Position numbers and translations under genes: made by a program
Notes under the pieces: generated by a model
Seen by the model: only the letters and a program-made list of their open reading frames with translations
Databases searched by the model: none
What the model was told of the DNA's origin: nothing
NCBI RefSeq assembly: GCF_006381105.1
Contig: NZ_VDET01000001.1
Span: 186,001-250,000, forward strand
Length of the DNA stretch: 64,000 bases
Direction: 5' to 3'
Origin: Flavicella sediminum
Lineage (GTDB): Bacteria > Bacteroidota > Bacteroidia > Flavobacteriales > Flavobacteriaceae
Part shown: positions 9,111 to 19,000 of the stretch, in pieces
How positions within the stretch are numbered: position 1 is the stretch's first letter
Layout: each line of letters opens with the position of its first letter

Positions 9111-10670
9111 ATGAAATATCAAAATTTTTTAATCATCAATACTCTTGTTTTTTTATTGTTTGTTTCTTGTCAGGAATCAAAAAAAGAAAAATCACGAAAA
9201 TACCATGCAAATTGGGAATCCTTAAAAGAACATCAAACACCTGAATGGTTTTTAGATGCAAAATTTGGAATTTATTGTCATTGGGGACCTTATTCTGTGC
9301 CCGAATATAAAAACGAATGGTATTCGCATTGGATGTATGTAAACAAGGACAATCCTGAAGCTAAAAATGGAGAGGCAAGTCACTATTACAAACATCACGT
9401 AGAAACTTATGGAACCTTAGATAAATTTGGCTACAAGGATTTTATTCCCATGTTTACTGCCGAAAAATTTGATGCAGCAGAATGGGCAGATTTATTTCAA
9501 AAAGCAGGAGCTAAATTTGCAGGGCCGGTATCAGAACATGCAGATGGTTTTGCCATGTGGGATAGTGAATTGACGCGTTGGAATGCTAAAGACATGGGGC
9601 CTAAAAGAGATATTATGGGAGAACTTTCTAAAGAAATTAGAAAGCGAGATATGAAATTTATTGCTACTTTCCACAGGCAATGGTTGTATGCATGGTTTCC
9701 TACATGGGATGAAACGACAGATGCGGCTGATCCTGAATTTGCAGATTTGTATGGACCTAAAGTAAACAAAGGCGACTTTCAATTTCCACACAAAAAAAAT
9801 CACGCAACTGCGAATGGAGAAAAATTTCATTACCCAATGGCAGGAAAAGAATTTAACGACGAATGGTTAAATAGGTTAAAAGAAATTATCAATAAATACG
9901 ATCCAGATTTGGTGTGGTTTGATAACAAAATGGATATTATTTCTGAAGAACACAGACAAGAGTTTTTAGAATTTTATTACAATCATGCAGATAAAAAAAA
10001 TCAAGAAGTAGTGTCTACTTATAAATTTGAAGACTTTGCCAAAGGATCTGCCGTACTAGATTTGGAAAGAGCCAGAATGAGTGAAAAGAAAGAATTTCCT
10101 TGGTTAACCGATGATTCTATAGATTGGAATTCTTGGTCGCATATAAAAAATCCAAAATATAAAACAACCAATAGGTTGATTGATTTTTTAGTAGATGTGG
10201 TTAGTAAAAACGGAGCGGTATTGTTAAATATTACACCCAAAGCCAATGGAGAAATTCCAGAACCTGTAAAAGAGCGTTTGTTAGAAATGGGAGCTTGGTT
10301 GCAAACTAATGGTGAAGCAATTTACGGAACCAGAACTTTTGATATTTATGGAGAGGGAAGTTTTAAAGCAGTAGAAGGACATTTGAGTGAGCAAAAAAAT
10401 GCAGACAATACAGCAGAAGATATTCGCTTTACCACTAAGGGGAACATTTTATATGCTATTGCTTTGGCTTGGCCAGAAGGAAAAGAATTTACCATACATT
10501 CTTTGGTGAAAGACAATGGTTTGTTTCCTGTAAAAATAAAATCTATTCAATTATTAGGAGACAATCAAGATTTGAAATTTGAGCGAAATGATAAAGGATT
10601 GACGATTGAACTTCCTGAAAATAAAAAAGGAAATCATGCTTTTACTTTTAAAATAACCCCAGAGAATTAG
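9111..10670 (+). CDS. GH29 alpha-L-fucosidase family enzyme, probable alpha-L-galactosidase, lipoprotein
   Basis: This 519-residue GH29 protein has a lipoprotein signal (Cys20 in LLFVSC). The family start WFLDAKFGIYCHWGPYS is near residue 45, followed by the His-rich EHADGFAMWDS region. The catalytic nucleophile is Asp271 in DLVWFDNKM, where classical fucosidases have WFDGG. The C-terminal beta-sandwich is present. In porphyran loci of gut Bacteroides, GH29 members have been reported to act on alpha-L-galactose, which differs from L-fucose only by the C6 hydroxyl. Given the galactan context, that is the better guess here; fucosidase activity cannot be excluded. Confidence 0.88.
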   Translation: MKYQNFLIINTLVFLLFVSCQESKKEKSRKYHANWESLKEHQTPEWFLDAKFGIYCHWGPYSVPEYKNEWYSHWMYVNKDNPEAKNGEASHYYKHHVETYGTLDKFGYKDFIPMFTAEKFDAAEWADLFQKAGAKFAGPVSEHADGFAMWDSELTRWNAKDMGPKRDIMGELSKEIRKRDMKFIATFHRQWLYAWFPTWDETTDAADPEFADLYGPKVNKGDFQFPHKKNHATANGEKFHYPMAGKEFNDEWLNRLKEIINKYDPDLVWFDNKMDIISEEHRQEFLEFYYNHADKKNQEVVSTYKFEDFAKGSAVLDLERARMSEKKEFPWLTDDSIDWNSWSHIKNPKYKTTNRLIDFLVDVVSKNGAVLLNITPKANGEIPEPVKERLLEMGAWLQTNGEAIYGTRTFDIYGEGSFKAVEGHLSEQKNADNTAEDIRFTTKGNILYAIALAWPEGKEFTIHSLVKDNGLFPVKIKSIQLLGDNQDLKFERNDKGLTIELPENKKGNHAFTFKITPEN

Positions 10671-10691
10671 GGGTTATAGGTTTTTCCTTTT
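10653..10691 (+). terminator. Terminator overlapping the end of GH29
   Basis: ATAACCCC (10653-10660) pairs perfectly with GGGGTTAT (10670-10677) and is followed by T-rich sequence. The left arm and loop lie inside the last codons of GH29. Confidence 0.75.
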
Positions 10692-10714
10692 TAAATTTCA
10701 CCGGTTAAATCATA

Positions 10715-10755
10715 AATAACTAAAGTTTTTATAGGTTATAGAAACTTTAGTTATT
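10715..10755. repeat. Perfect 14-bp inverted repeat
   Basis: AATAACTAAAGTTT (10715-10728) and its exact complement (10742-10755) flank a 13-nt loop. There is no T-run, so it is not an obvious terminator. It lies in the 433-bp gap between GH29 and the histidine kinase. Confidence 0.6.
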
Positions 10756-10766
10756 CAACAGCTTGC

Positions 10767-10823
10767 ACAACTTTATTTTACATGATCATCCTAAATGCAC
10801 AAGGGATGTTCATGTAAGGTTGT
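10767..10823. repeat. Second imperfect inverted repeat upstream of the histidine kinase
   Basis: TTACATGATCATCC (10778-10791) pairs with GGATGTTCATGTAA (10804-10817) with one mismatch. The stem is extended by ACAAC/GTTGT (10767-10771 and 10819-10823) across a 6-nt bulge. No gene is visible in the rest of 10824-11103. The stretch at 10931-10942 reads GTAAAGGTACAC on the minus strand, which resembles the GTAAATGTAC core of the boxes at 14638 and 15934. Confidence 0.5.
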
Positions 10824-11103
10824 TATCAAAAGTTTAGATTGATGTACGTTTTGTTTCCTAAATGAATTATTTCTGTAAATTTTGATACATAACAGTAGAA
10901 TAAACTAAATCCTTATTGCCTATTAAATTAGTGTACCTTTACAAGGCTCGGCTTACCCGATTTCATTAATTCTTTTTTTCAGATGTTTCTGATAATAAAA
11001 AAAGAGTATTACAAATATTTTCTTGCTACTTACCCACAAGAATTATAAAAATTCTTAACCAATAAGCGACTAAAGTAACAACAAAATTATAAAAAGAAGA
11101 GCT

Positions 11104-13398
11104 ATGACCAAATCCAAGAATATAATTCTGGAATTAAAGGAACAGAATGTTGACTTTACGAATAAAAATAAAACGCTAGAGCTAGCAAAAACTAAAGCAG
11201 AAACAGTAAATCGTAAACTAAACTTATTTTATGACATTTCACCTAATGGGCATTATATTGTTGAAAGTAATGGTGAAATTGTTCATATTAATAATAGCGG
11301 TTTAAGTCTTTTAAATAAAAAAATGAAGGATGCAGCCAACATTAGTTTCTGCGAATTTATCTCGGAAAAAGACCTACCTAATTTCAATGCTTTTTTACAA
11401 AAAGTAAAACGTACAAATTCTGATAATTTCTACGATATACAATTATCTATAAATAAAAAAAACATACTTGTTGAATTAATAGCTACATATTTAGAAAAAG
11501 AAGAACAATATCTTATAATTACCATAAAACGAACCCAAAAAGAACATCTTAATAGAATATTATTAGAAAATAAGTTTATTTTTAAAGAAACTCAAAGAAT
11601 GGGCCATATTGGCTCCTTTAAATTCAGTATATCTAATAACTTAATAGAAATATCTGAAGAGTTGTATTTAATTTTTGGGATTCCCCGTGAAACGTCTATT
11701 ACTATTTCAAATTGGAAAAACATTGTTCATCCTTTAGACAGAGAAATGATGGTTAATTTTTTTAAAAGATGTATTGCGAATCATGTATCATTTCATAAGG
11801 AATACAGAATTATTCGGCAGAATGACAATCAAGTGAGGTGGTTAGATGGATGGACAGAAATTGCTTTTGACACGGAAACAAATAAACACACTATGATTGG
11901 AGTAATCCAAGACATTACCGAACGAAAATTATCGCAAGAAAAAATACAATATACAGAAACACGTTCTCATCAAATTTTTGAATCCTCAAAAGAAGGTATA
12001 TTAATACTTAACGCAATTACCGGACAAATTACGGATGCAAATCCTTTTTTAATAGAATTGATTGGATATAACTACCACGAGTTAGTAGGAAAAGAGCTTT
12101 GGCAAATTGGTGTTTTTAAAAATATAGCGGCTTCTAAAGAAACTTTTATCGAATTACAAAACAAAGAATATATTAGGTTTGAAGACATGCCATTAGAAAC
12201 AAAAGATGGAAACTCAATAGACGTAGAATTTGTAAGTAATGTATATATGGTTGATAAGAATAAAATAATTCTGTGCCATATTAGAGACATTTCTGATCGT
12301 AAAAGAGCAGAAAAAGCATTGCATGAAAGAGGTCAATTATATTATGCTATGTTCGAAAAAAACCAAACCCCACAACTATTAATAGATCCTATTAATGGTA
12401 ATGTCATTGACGTGAACTCATCAGCAGCAAAGTTTTACGGGTATTCTTTAGAAGAATTTAAATTAATGTCACTATCAGACATTAGTACGTTTCCTTCTGA
12501 ACAAATATTGGAAGAGATGAAAAAATTTACAATCACAGGGCCCTCTTATTTTGAGTTTATTCATAAGTTAGCTTCAGGTGAAACTAGAGATATTGAAATG
12601 TATACGAGTCCTTTATCTATTAATGGACAAGCTTTATTAATTTCAACTATAAACGACATTTCTAAACGGAAACTAGAAGAAGAAAGACTGGTACAATTAA
12701 ATAAAAACTTAAAAGAAGTAAACGTCTTAAAATCGCAATTTATTTCTACTGTTTCTCATGAATTTAGAACTCCTTTAGCAGGGATTCTGTCTAGTGTTCA
12801 ATTATTACAAATTTATAGCGATACTTGGAACAAGGATAAAAAAGAAAAAATTTTTAAGCAGATATTTGATGGCGTACAACAAACAAAAGCATTATTAGAT
12901 GATGTTTCTCTTATAGACGAAGAACAAACTAGTAAATCTTTTTTTAGACCAACAAATATTCAACTTATTCCGCTTCTTGAAGAGATTATTGAAGAAAATT
13001 TAAGTATCTCAGAAACCAATCAAAAAATAATTCTAAAATCTCAATTGAAAATTGAAAATTATTACATGGACGCAATAATGATTCGTCATATTTTTAATAA
13101 CGTAATTTCTAATGCCTTAAAATACAGTGGTAAAAACATTGCGTTTCATTTAAAAGAGAACAACCATAAGGAGATAGAATTCAAAATTATAGATCAAGGA
13201 ATTGGAATACCTCATGAAGAAATAAAATATTTATTAGAACCTTTTTACCGTGCTACTAACAAAGGTGCTGCAAAAGGAACCGGTTTTGGATTGTCTATTG
13301 TTAAAAGATTTGTTGACCTTCATAAAGGTCAAATGTTAATAGAATCTATTGTAGATAAAGGAACTACGGTAACTATTTCATTACCATACCTACAGTAG
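11104..13398 (+). CDS. Multi-PAS sensor histidine kinase (no transmembrane segment seen)
   Basis: This is a 764-residue kinase. Residues about 10-45 look like a short coiled coil and are followed by roughly four PAS/PAC units. Each PAC end is marked by ITERK-, ISDRK- or ISKRK-like motifs near residues 270, 395 and 520. The dimerisation/phosphoacceptor domain has His552 in SHEFRTPLAG. The ATPase domain shows the N box (NNVISNALKYSG), G1 (DQGIGIP) and G2 (GTGFGLSIVKRF). No hydrophobic membrane span is visible, so it probably senses a cytoplasmic signal such as redox state, a ligand or light. The two response regulators follow immediately and are the likely partners. Confidence 0.9.
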   Translation: MTKSKNIILELKEQNVDFTNKNKTLELAKTKAETVNRKLNLFYDISPNGHYIVESNGEIVHINNSGLSLLNKKMKDAANISFCEFISEKDLPNFNAFLQKVKRTNSDNFYDIQLSINKKNILVELIATYLEKEEQYLIITIKRTQKEHLNRILLENKFIFKETQRMGHIGSFKFSISNNLIEISEELYLIFGIPRETSITISNWKNIVHPLDREMMVNFFKRCIANHVSFHKEYRIIRQNDNQVRWLDGWTEIAFDTETNKHTMIGVIQDITERKLSQEKIQYTETRSHQIFESSKEGILILNAITGQITDANPFLIELIGYNYHELVGKELWQIGVFKNIAASKETFIELQNKEYIRFEDMPLETKDGNSIDVEFVSNVYMVDKNKIILCHIRDISDRKRAEKALHERGQLYYAMFEKNQTPQLLIDPINGNVIDVNSSAAKFYGYSLEEFKLMSLSDISTFPSEQILEEMKKFTITGPSYFEFIHKLASGETRDIEMYTSPLSINGQALLISTINDISKRKLEEERLVQLNKNLKEVNVLKSQFISTVSHEFRTPLAGILSSVQLLQIYSDTWNKDKKEKIFKQIFDGVQQTKALLDDVSLIDEEQTSKSFFRPTNIQLIPLLEEIIEENLSISETNQKIILKSQLKIENYYMDAIMIRHIFNNVISNALKYSGKNIAFHLKENNHKEIEFKIIDQGIGIPHEEIKYLLEPFYRATNKGAAKGTGFGLSIVKRFVDLHKGQMLIESIVDKGTTVTISLPYLQ

Positions 13399-13474
13399 AA
13401 AATGTTTAGTAAAAAATAAAATCTAAATGAAAGCTGTATTTTCACTCAACAACAAGTAATTCTTATTTTTTAAA

Positions 13475-14452
13475 ATGAAAAAAATCCTGATCATAGAAGA
13501 TGACACTATTTTAAGAGAAAATACTGCTGAATTTATTAGAGCAAATAATTTTGAGGTATTTGTTGCAAAAGACGGGCTAGAAGGCGTTCAAAAAACTTTA
13601 AGACATCTACCTGATCTTATAATTTGCGATATATCGATGCCTAACATGAATGGTTATGATTTTTACAAAACAATTAAGCAAATTAAAGCTACATATACAA
13701 TTCCTTTAGTGTTTTTTTCAGCAAGAACTGAAAAAGAAGACATAAGGGCTGGTATGCAATTGGGCGCTGATGATTATATTACAAAACCATTTGATCTACA
13801 TGAAGTATTAAAAGTAATTAATACACGTCTTGATAAATATGATAAGCTGGTAAAAATTAATGAAGATAAATTTCATGCACTTATCGATCATCCAACTTTA
13901 GGAATTTATATTTACGAAAACGGTAAATTTATATTTTATAATGAACCCTTAGCAGCTATTTTTGGTTACCAATACGATGATTTTTCTTCCATAAGTTTTG
14001 AAGATCTTCTGGATGAAAAACAGTGCGATAAGAAAAAAATTTTAAATGACCTAGATCGTTGTTTAAAAGACTCTAAAGGTTATATATCTCATAAATTTAA
14101 AGCGACTCATAAAAATTCTACTCCTATTTTTGTTGAATTAACTGGTACAGTAATTAATTATGAAGGTAAATCGAGTCTTGCAGGCAATATCTTTAAAATA
14201 GATAACATTAGTAAAACATCAATTATATTTAAAGAGATCTTAGACGACCCACCAAACTTAACCAAACGAGAACTTGAAGTTTTAAAACTAATTTGTAATG
14301 GGAAATCTACTTTAGAAACCTCAGAAATTCTTTTCCTTAGCCAACGTACTATTGAGACTTACCGAGCAAATTTATTAGAAAAGACAAAAAGTAAAAACAT
14401 TGCTGAACTAATTATGTACGCTATTAAAAATGGATTAATCCTTGTGGATTAA
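13475..14452 (+). CDS. REC-PAS-LuxR response regulator, copy 1
   Basis: This 325-residue protein has a receiver domain with acidic pocket Glu8-Asp9-Asp10, phosphoacceptor Asp52 in CDISMPNMNG and Lys104 in ITKPF. A single PAS domain follows at about residues 130-245. A LuxR/FixJ-type helix-turn-helix occupies the last 65 residues (LTKRELEVLKLI...TIETYRANLL). A PAS sensor between receiver and DNA-binding domain suggests a second input at the regulator itself. It lies 76 bp after the kinase. It has the same length as the next regulator and is, by eye, about three-quarters identical, so the two arose by tandem duplication. Confidence 0.92.
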   Translation: MKKILIIEDDTILRENTAEFIRANNFEVFVAKDGLEGVQKTLRHLPDLIICDISMPNMNGYDFYKTIKQIKATYTIPLVFFSARTEKEDIRAGMQLGADDYITKPFDLHEVLKVINTRLDKYDKLVKINEDKFHALIDHPTLGIYIYENGKFIFYNEPLAAIFGYQYDDFSSISFEDLLDEKQCDKKKILNDLDRCLKDSKGYISHKFKATHKNSTPIFVELTGTVINYEGKSSLAGNIFKIDNISKTSIIFKEILDDPPNLTKRELEVLKLICNGKSTLETSEILFLSQRTIETYRANLLEKTKSKNIAELIMYAIKNGLILVD

Positions 14453-14596
14453 TAACTAGAATCAAATATCGAATAATTTAGAGGCCTTTCTTAAATAAGT
14501 TTTTAGTTCTTTTAAACTTAGCTCCAAAATACGATCTATTAAAATACGCTAAATCAGATTCTTCATACTATTTTGTTTTAAATCTTCACCGCTCAG

Positions 14597-14652
14597 TATT
14601 TATACCCATCGTTATTGCTTATTTTTTTTAACAAATCGGTAAATGTACTGAC
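14597..14652 (+). promoter_or_regulatory. Two-box element A upstream of regulator copy 2
   Basis: Box 1 TATTTATACCCA (14597-14608) and box 2 GGTAAATGTACTGAC (14638-14652) recur with the same order and almost the same spacing (41 versus 40 nt start to start) before the adhesin gene. The flanks have diverged. It sits in the 336-bp gap 14453-14788, where no gene is visible. It is a candidate binding site for the neighbouring LuxR-type regulators (inference). Confidence 0.55.
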
Positions 14653-14788
14653 CTGCTTTGTTGTTAAAAATATGTTCTTTGCCGCATAACGAGAGATTAT
14701 TAAGGCAGATTCCATCATTAATTTAATAATCGAAATAATTCTGTATCTATAAGTCTAACATAGAAAACTGATTATTACAATTTTTTAA

Positions 14789-15766
14789 ATGAAAAAAATA
14801 CTTATCATCGAAGATGACAATGTCTTAAGAGGAAATACAGCCGAGTTCATTAAAGGTCAAAATTTTGATGTTTACATAGCAGAAGATGGACTTGTAGGCG
14901 TGCAACAAACCTTAAAATATTTACCAGATCTGATACTTTGCGATATATCTATGCCTAATATGAATGGGTACGATTTCTATAAAACAATTAAACAAATTAA
15001 GGCTACTTCTACCATTCCTTTAGTCTTTTTTTCTGCAAGAACAGAAATTGAAGACATAAGAGCAGGAATGCAATTGGGAGCTGATGATTATATAACTAAA
15101 CCTTTCAATCTTTATGAATTGTTGAAAGTTATAAATACACGGCTCGCAAAATATGATACATTAAAGCAGATTAACAACGAAAAATTTCAAGCACTTATAA
15201 ATCACCCAACATTGGGTATTTACATTTATAATAACGGTAAATTTTTATTTTACAATAATATATTAGCAAATATTTTTGGTTACAATTACGATGATTTTGC
15301 GTGTGTAAATATTGGAGATCTCCTGGATGAAAAAAAATGTAACAAAAAAAACATTTTAAATGATTTAGACCGTTGTTTAAAAGCCTCAACGGGCTCTGTC
15401 TCTATTAAATTTGAAACTTCTCATAAAAACTCAAGCGCTATCTTGGTTGAATTATTTGGAACTGTAATTACTTATAAAGGACAATCTTGTTTAGCTGGTA
15501 ATGTGTTTAAATTAGACAACCTAAATAAAAACCTATTTAATTTTAAAGACAGTATAGAAATATTGCCAAAATTAACGAATAGAGAGCTTGAGGTTTTAAA
15601 ATTAATCTGTAAAGGAAAATCTACTTTAGAGACATCTAAAATACTTTTTTTAGGTCAACGAACTATTGACACCTATAGATCAAACCTTTTAGAAAAAACA
15701 GAAAGCAAGAACACAGCAGAACTTATAATGTATGCTATTAGAAATAGATTAATAGAAATAGAGTAA
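14789..15766 (+). CDS. REC-PAS-LuxR response regulator, copy 2
   Basis: This has the same architecture and exact length as the preceding regulator: receiver with Asp52 in CDISMPNMNG and Lys104, a central PAS domain, and a C-terminal LuxR helix-turn-helix (LTNRELEVLKLI). Differences are concentrated in the PAS domain, whereas receiver and DNA-binding helices are nearly unchanged. The recognition region reads QRTIDTYRSNLL instead of QRTIETYRANLL. This pattern suggests the copies share phosphorylation and DNA targets but sense different cues. It directly precedes the ice-binding adhesin, with 264 bp between them. Confidence 0.92.
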   Translation: MKKILIIEDDNVLRGNTAEFIKGQNFDVYIAEDGLVGVQQTLKYLPDLILCDISMPNMNGYDFYKTIKQIKATSTIPLVFFSARTEIEDIRAGMQLGADDYITKPFNLYELLKVINTRLAKYDTLKQINNEKFQALINHPTLGIYIYNNGKFLFYNNILANIFGYNYDDFACVNIGDLLDEKKCNKKNILNDLDRCLKASTGSVSIKFETSHKNSSAILVELFGTVITYKGQSCLAGNVFKLDNLNKNLFNFKDSIEILPKLTNRELEVLKLICKGKSTLETSKILFLGQRTIDTYRSNLLEKTESKNTAELIMYAIRNRLIEIE

Positions 15767-15893
15767 GAAAACAGATTCTTCTAATGACTATAAATTTCAA
15801 AAAATAGAGTCCCCCAATACTATTAAGAATTACATCTAACAGCTCTAATAAAAGATATATAAAACTATATAATTACCATATATATATATTAGG

Positions 15894-15948
15894 TATTTAT
15901 ACCCAATGTGTTTTCATTTATTTAATGAGAATAGGTAAATGTACTGAC
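15894..15948 (+). promoter_or_regulatory. Two-box element B upstream of the ice-binding adhesin
   Basis: TATTTATACCCA (15894-15905) and GGTAAATGTACTGAC (15934-15948) repeat element A exactly in both boxes. It lies about 85-135 bp before the adhesin start. The rest of 15767-16030 is very AT-rich and no gene is seen in it. Confidence 0.55.
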
Positions 15949-16030
15949 TGTTATCACTTAAACATAACGGTACTTTGCATTCTAAACAGATAATTAATAG
16001 TAGAATTTCTGTTTATTAAAAAACATTAAT

Positions 16031-19000
16031 ATGAAAAAAGGTATACTTTTATTTGCAATAACAATATTTCTTTTTTTTACTTCAATCAGAAGTATCAGTC
16101 AAACACTTGAATTAGGAATAATTGATTCTTTTGAAGGTTTCAGTGGAGAAGGAGGAATTACAAATGGGGCTGGAGCCGTATGGACAGGAGATGTTGGTAC
16201 CAATGCGGGAGCCATAACCGGAAGTTTTGTGGGCGATAAATACCAGGCGACTGATGATACAGCTCAAGCTAGGTTCGATTTAATGAGAACCTATATTCAT
16301 CTTAACGATATTTTTGTTGATTACCATGGTACTCATGCCCCTGCCTTTGGTGGAGAAACGATTACTCCTGGTGTATATTACACTGCCGCTGCTGGGTCGG
16401 TAGGAGGAGAGCTTATTCTAGATGGTGGTGGTGACCCTGATGCATTCTTTATTATTAAATTCATGGGGGCAATTACTGTTGGCGCTAACGCAGAAGTTAC
16501 TTTACTAAATGGTACAAAATCCTGTAATGTGTTTTTTATGTCTGGTGCAGCAATCTCTGTTGGAGCAAATGCGAATATAAAAGGAACTTTATTTTCAAAG
16601 GTTGGGGCTATTGACGTTGGTACAGGTGCTACTCTAGAGGGTAGAATGTTATCCATGGCTGGAGCAATAACCACTGGAGCTAATGCAACTGTTTATCAAC
16701 CTCCTTGCAAAAGTACTATTCCAATATTTTGTGAATTTGGTTGTGGACCCGCTCCTGAGGTAGATATTTTAGGGGTTGTTTCAGAATTTTCACTTTATAC
16801 GAATATAGGTGCTGTAGGTAACACAAGTATTACAGGAGTTAATGGTAAAATTGGTACAAACTCGGGAGGGATAGCTGGTTTTGGGAATTCGATTCATATA
16901 GGAACAGAACATATAGCAGATGCTCTTACAGCACAAGCTAAAATAGATTTAGATAGTGCTTACATTAAACTGATGCTTTTACCTGTGACAGGTGTTCATT
17001 TAGCTCCATCTTTTGGTGGAGGAGAAACCCTTAGTCCTGGAGTTTATCATGTAACTGGGGCAGGATCTATAGCAGGAACTATTACTCTTGATGCGGCAGG
17101 AGATCCAGATGCAATATTTGTAATTAGGTTTGGAGGAGCTATTAGCATAGCAGCACAGACAACAATGCTTTTAAGCAATGGTGCAAAACGTTGTAATATT
17201 TTTTGGCTTGGTGGTGCCGGTGTTATTACTGGTGCAGTTACTATTGGTTCTGGATCTGTTCTAAAAGGTAATTTCTTCTCACATGGTGGGGCTTGTAATT
17301 CAGGTGAAGGAGTGTTTTTAGCAGGTAGACAACTTTCTACGGAGGGGGCAATTAATACAAATACAAGTATTTTGTATAGAGATCCAGAATGTGTTACCTC
17401 CATCTCTTTAACAGCCATTGACACTGATGGTGATGGTATTTATAATGACGCAGATATAGATGATGATAATGATGGTATTTTAGATACTATTGAAGATTGT
17501 ATTGATCTCGATGGGGATGGGGTTACTAATGAGTTAGATTTAGATGCAGATAACGATGGTATCCCAGACAATATTGAAGCACAGTCTACAAAAAATTATG
17601 GTATACCAACAGGTATAGATTCTGATGATGATGGTTTAGATGATGCATACGATGCAACACCAAATGGAAGTTCAGATGGAACAGGATCCATTGGTATTGT
17701 GCCACTAAATACAGATGAAAATGCAACTGTAGGAGCAGACATTACTCCAGATTATTTAGATTTAGACGCTGATGGAGATGGGGTCTTTGATGTTATAGAA
17801 TCTGGTAGTGGTTTACCCGAAAATGGTAATGGAGTATCTACGGGTACCTTTGGAGATAATGGTTTAAATGACCTTGCAGAAACTGGAAATATTGACTTAG
17901 GTTATACAGATCTTAATGGAATATTTGACAATACCCAAACAGATAATTTTTCTGATGAAGATGAAGATGCTCTTACGATTGGAGATGTAGATTATAGAGA
18001 CGCATCTAATGATGGAGTTCCTATGATTACTCAAATATATCAATTTGGTGATGAAAGATGGATTGAAATTACAAATATTCATGCTACCAAAAGCATTGCG
18101 GCTAATCTAATTAATATTCAATTATATATAGATAAAACGGGAGATCAATCTGGTATAGCACCAGATGTTACTTATCTAATTACAACTTCAATTGCTGCTG
18201 GAAAATCTATTTTAATTAAAAACACTTCTAATACAATTACTAATATAGATGTTTTTGCTTCGGTTGTTACTAACAACTCTTTAACAGACTTTATAAGTGG
18301 AAACGATATTATCACATTGTCTTCAATAAATGACGTTGCTTCATATGCGTCTAGGTATGAAGAAGTTACTTCTATAACCGATAATACCTCTTTTGTAAGG
18401 ATTGATGAAATTTTATTACCCAATGAAAATTATACATCAACTGAATGGATAGCATTTGTTGACTCAGCGCTAGACCCTTATAGAGTTTTAGCTTCCGGAG
18501 GCCCAGAAAGACATCCTCATGATCCTTTAATTTCTGAAATAATAAGCGCGAATATAGATGCTAATACGTTATTAGGCTTACACAAGGTAAATATTACATC
18601 TAGAATAGGTAGTTCTTGGTCTAATGGTTTTCCAGACAGGTCTAGACATATTGCCATCAATGAAGATTACAACCACATAAGTAGCAGATTAAGTGCTAGA
18701 AAACTAATTGTTAATAACAATAGTAAATTAGCTATTACTGATAATTTATTAGTGGTTACTAACGCTATAACACTAACGGCTACTAATGATGAAATTAGAT
18801 TAATCGGTTCGTCTCAATTAATACAAACACATACAGGCGTGTCTCAAGTAGTTGGTGACGGAAAATTATTAGTAGATCAAAACTCTTTAGTACCTAGTTT
18901 ATATAGGTACAACTACATGAGTTCTCCTGTAAATACAATGGGAGAAAGTACCTACTATTTAGATGCTGTTTTAAAAGATGGAACCACTTCTTTAGATGCA

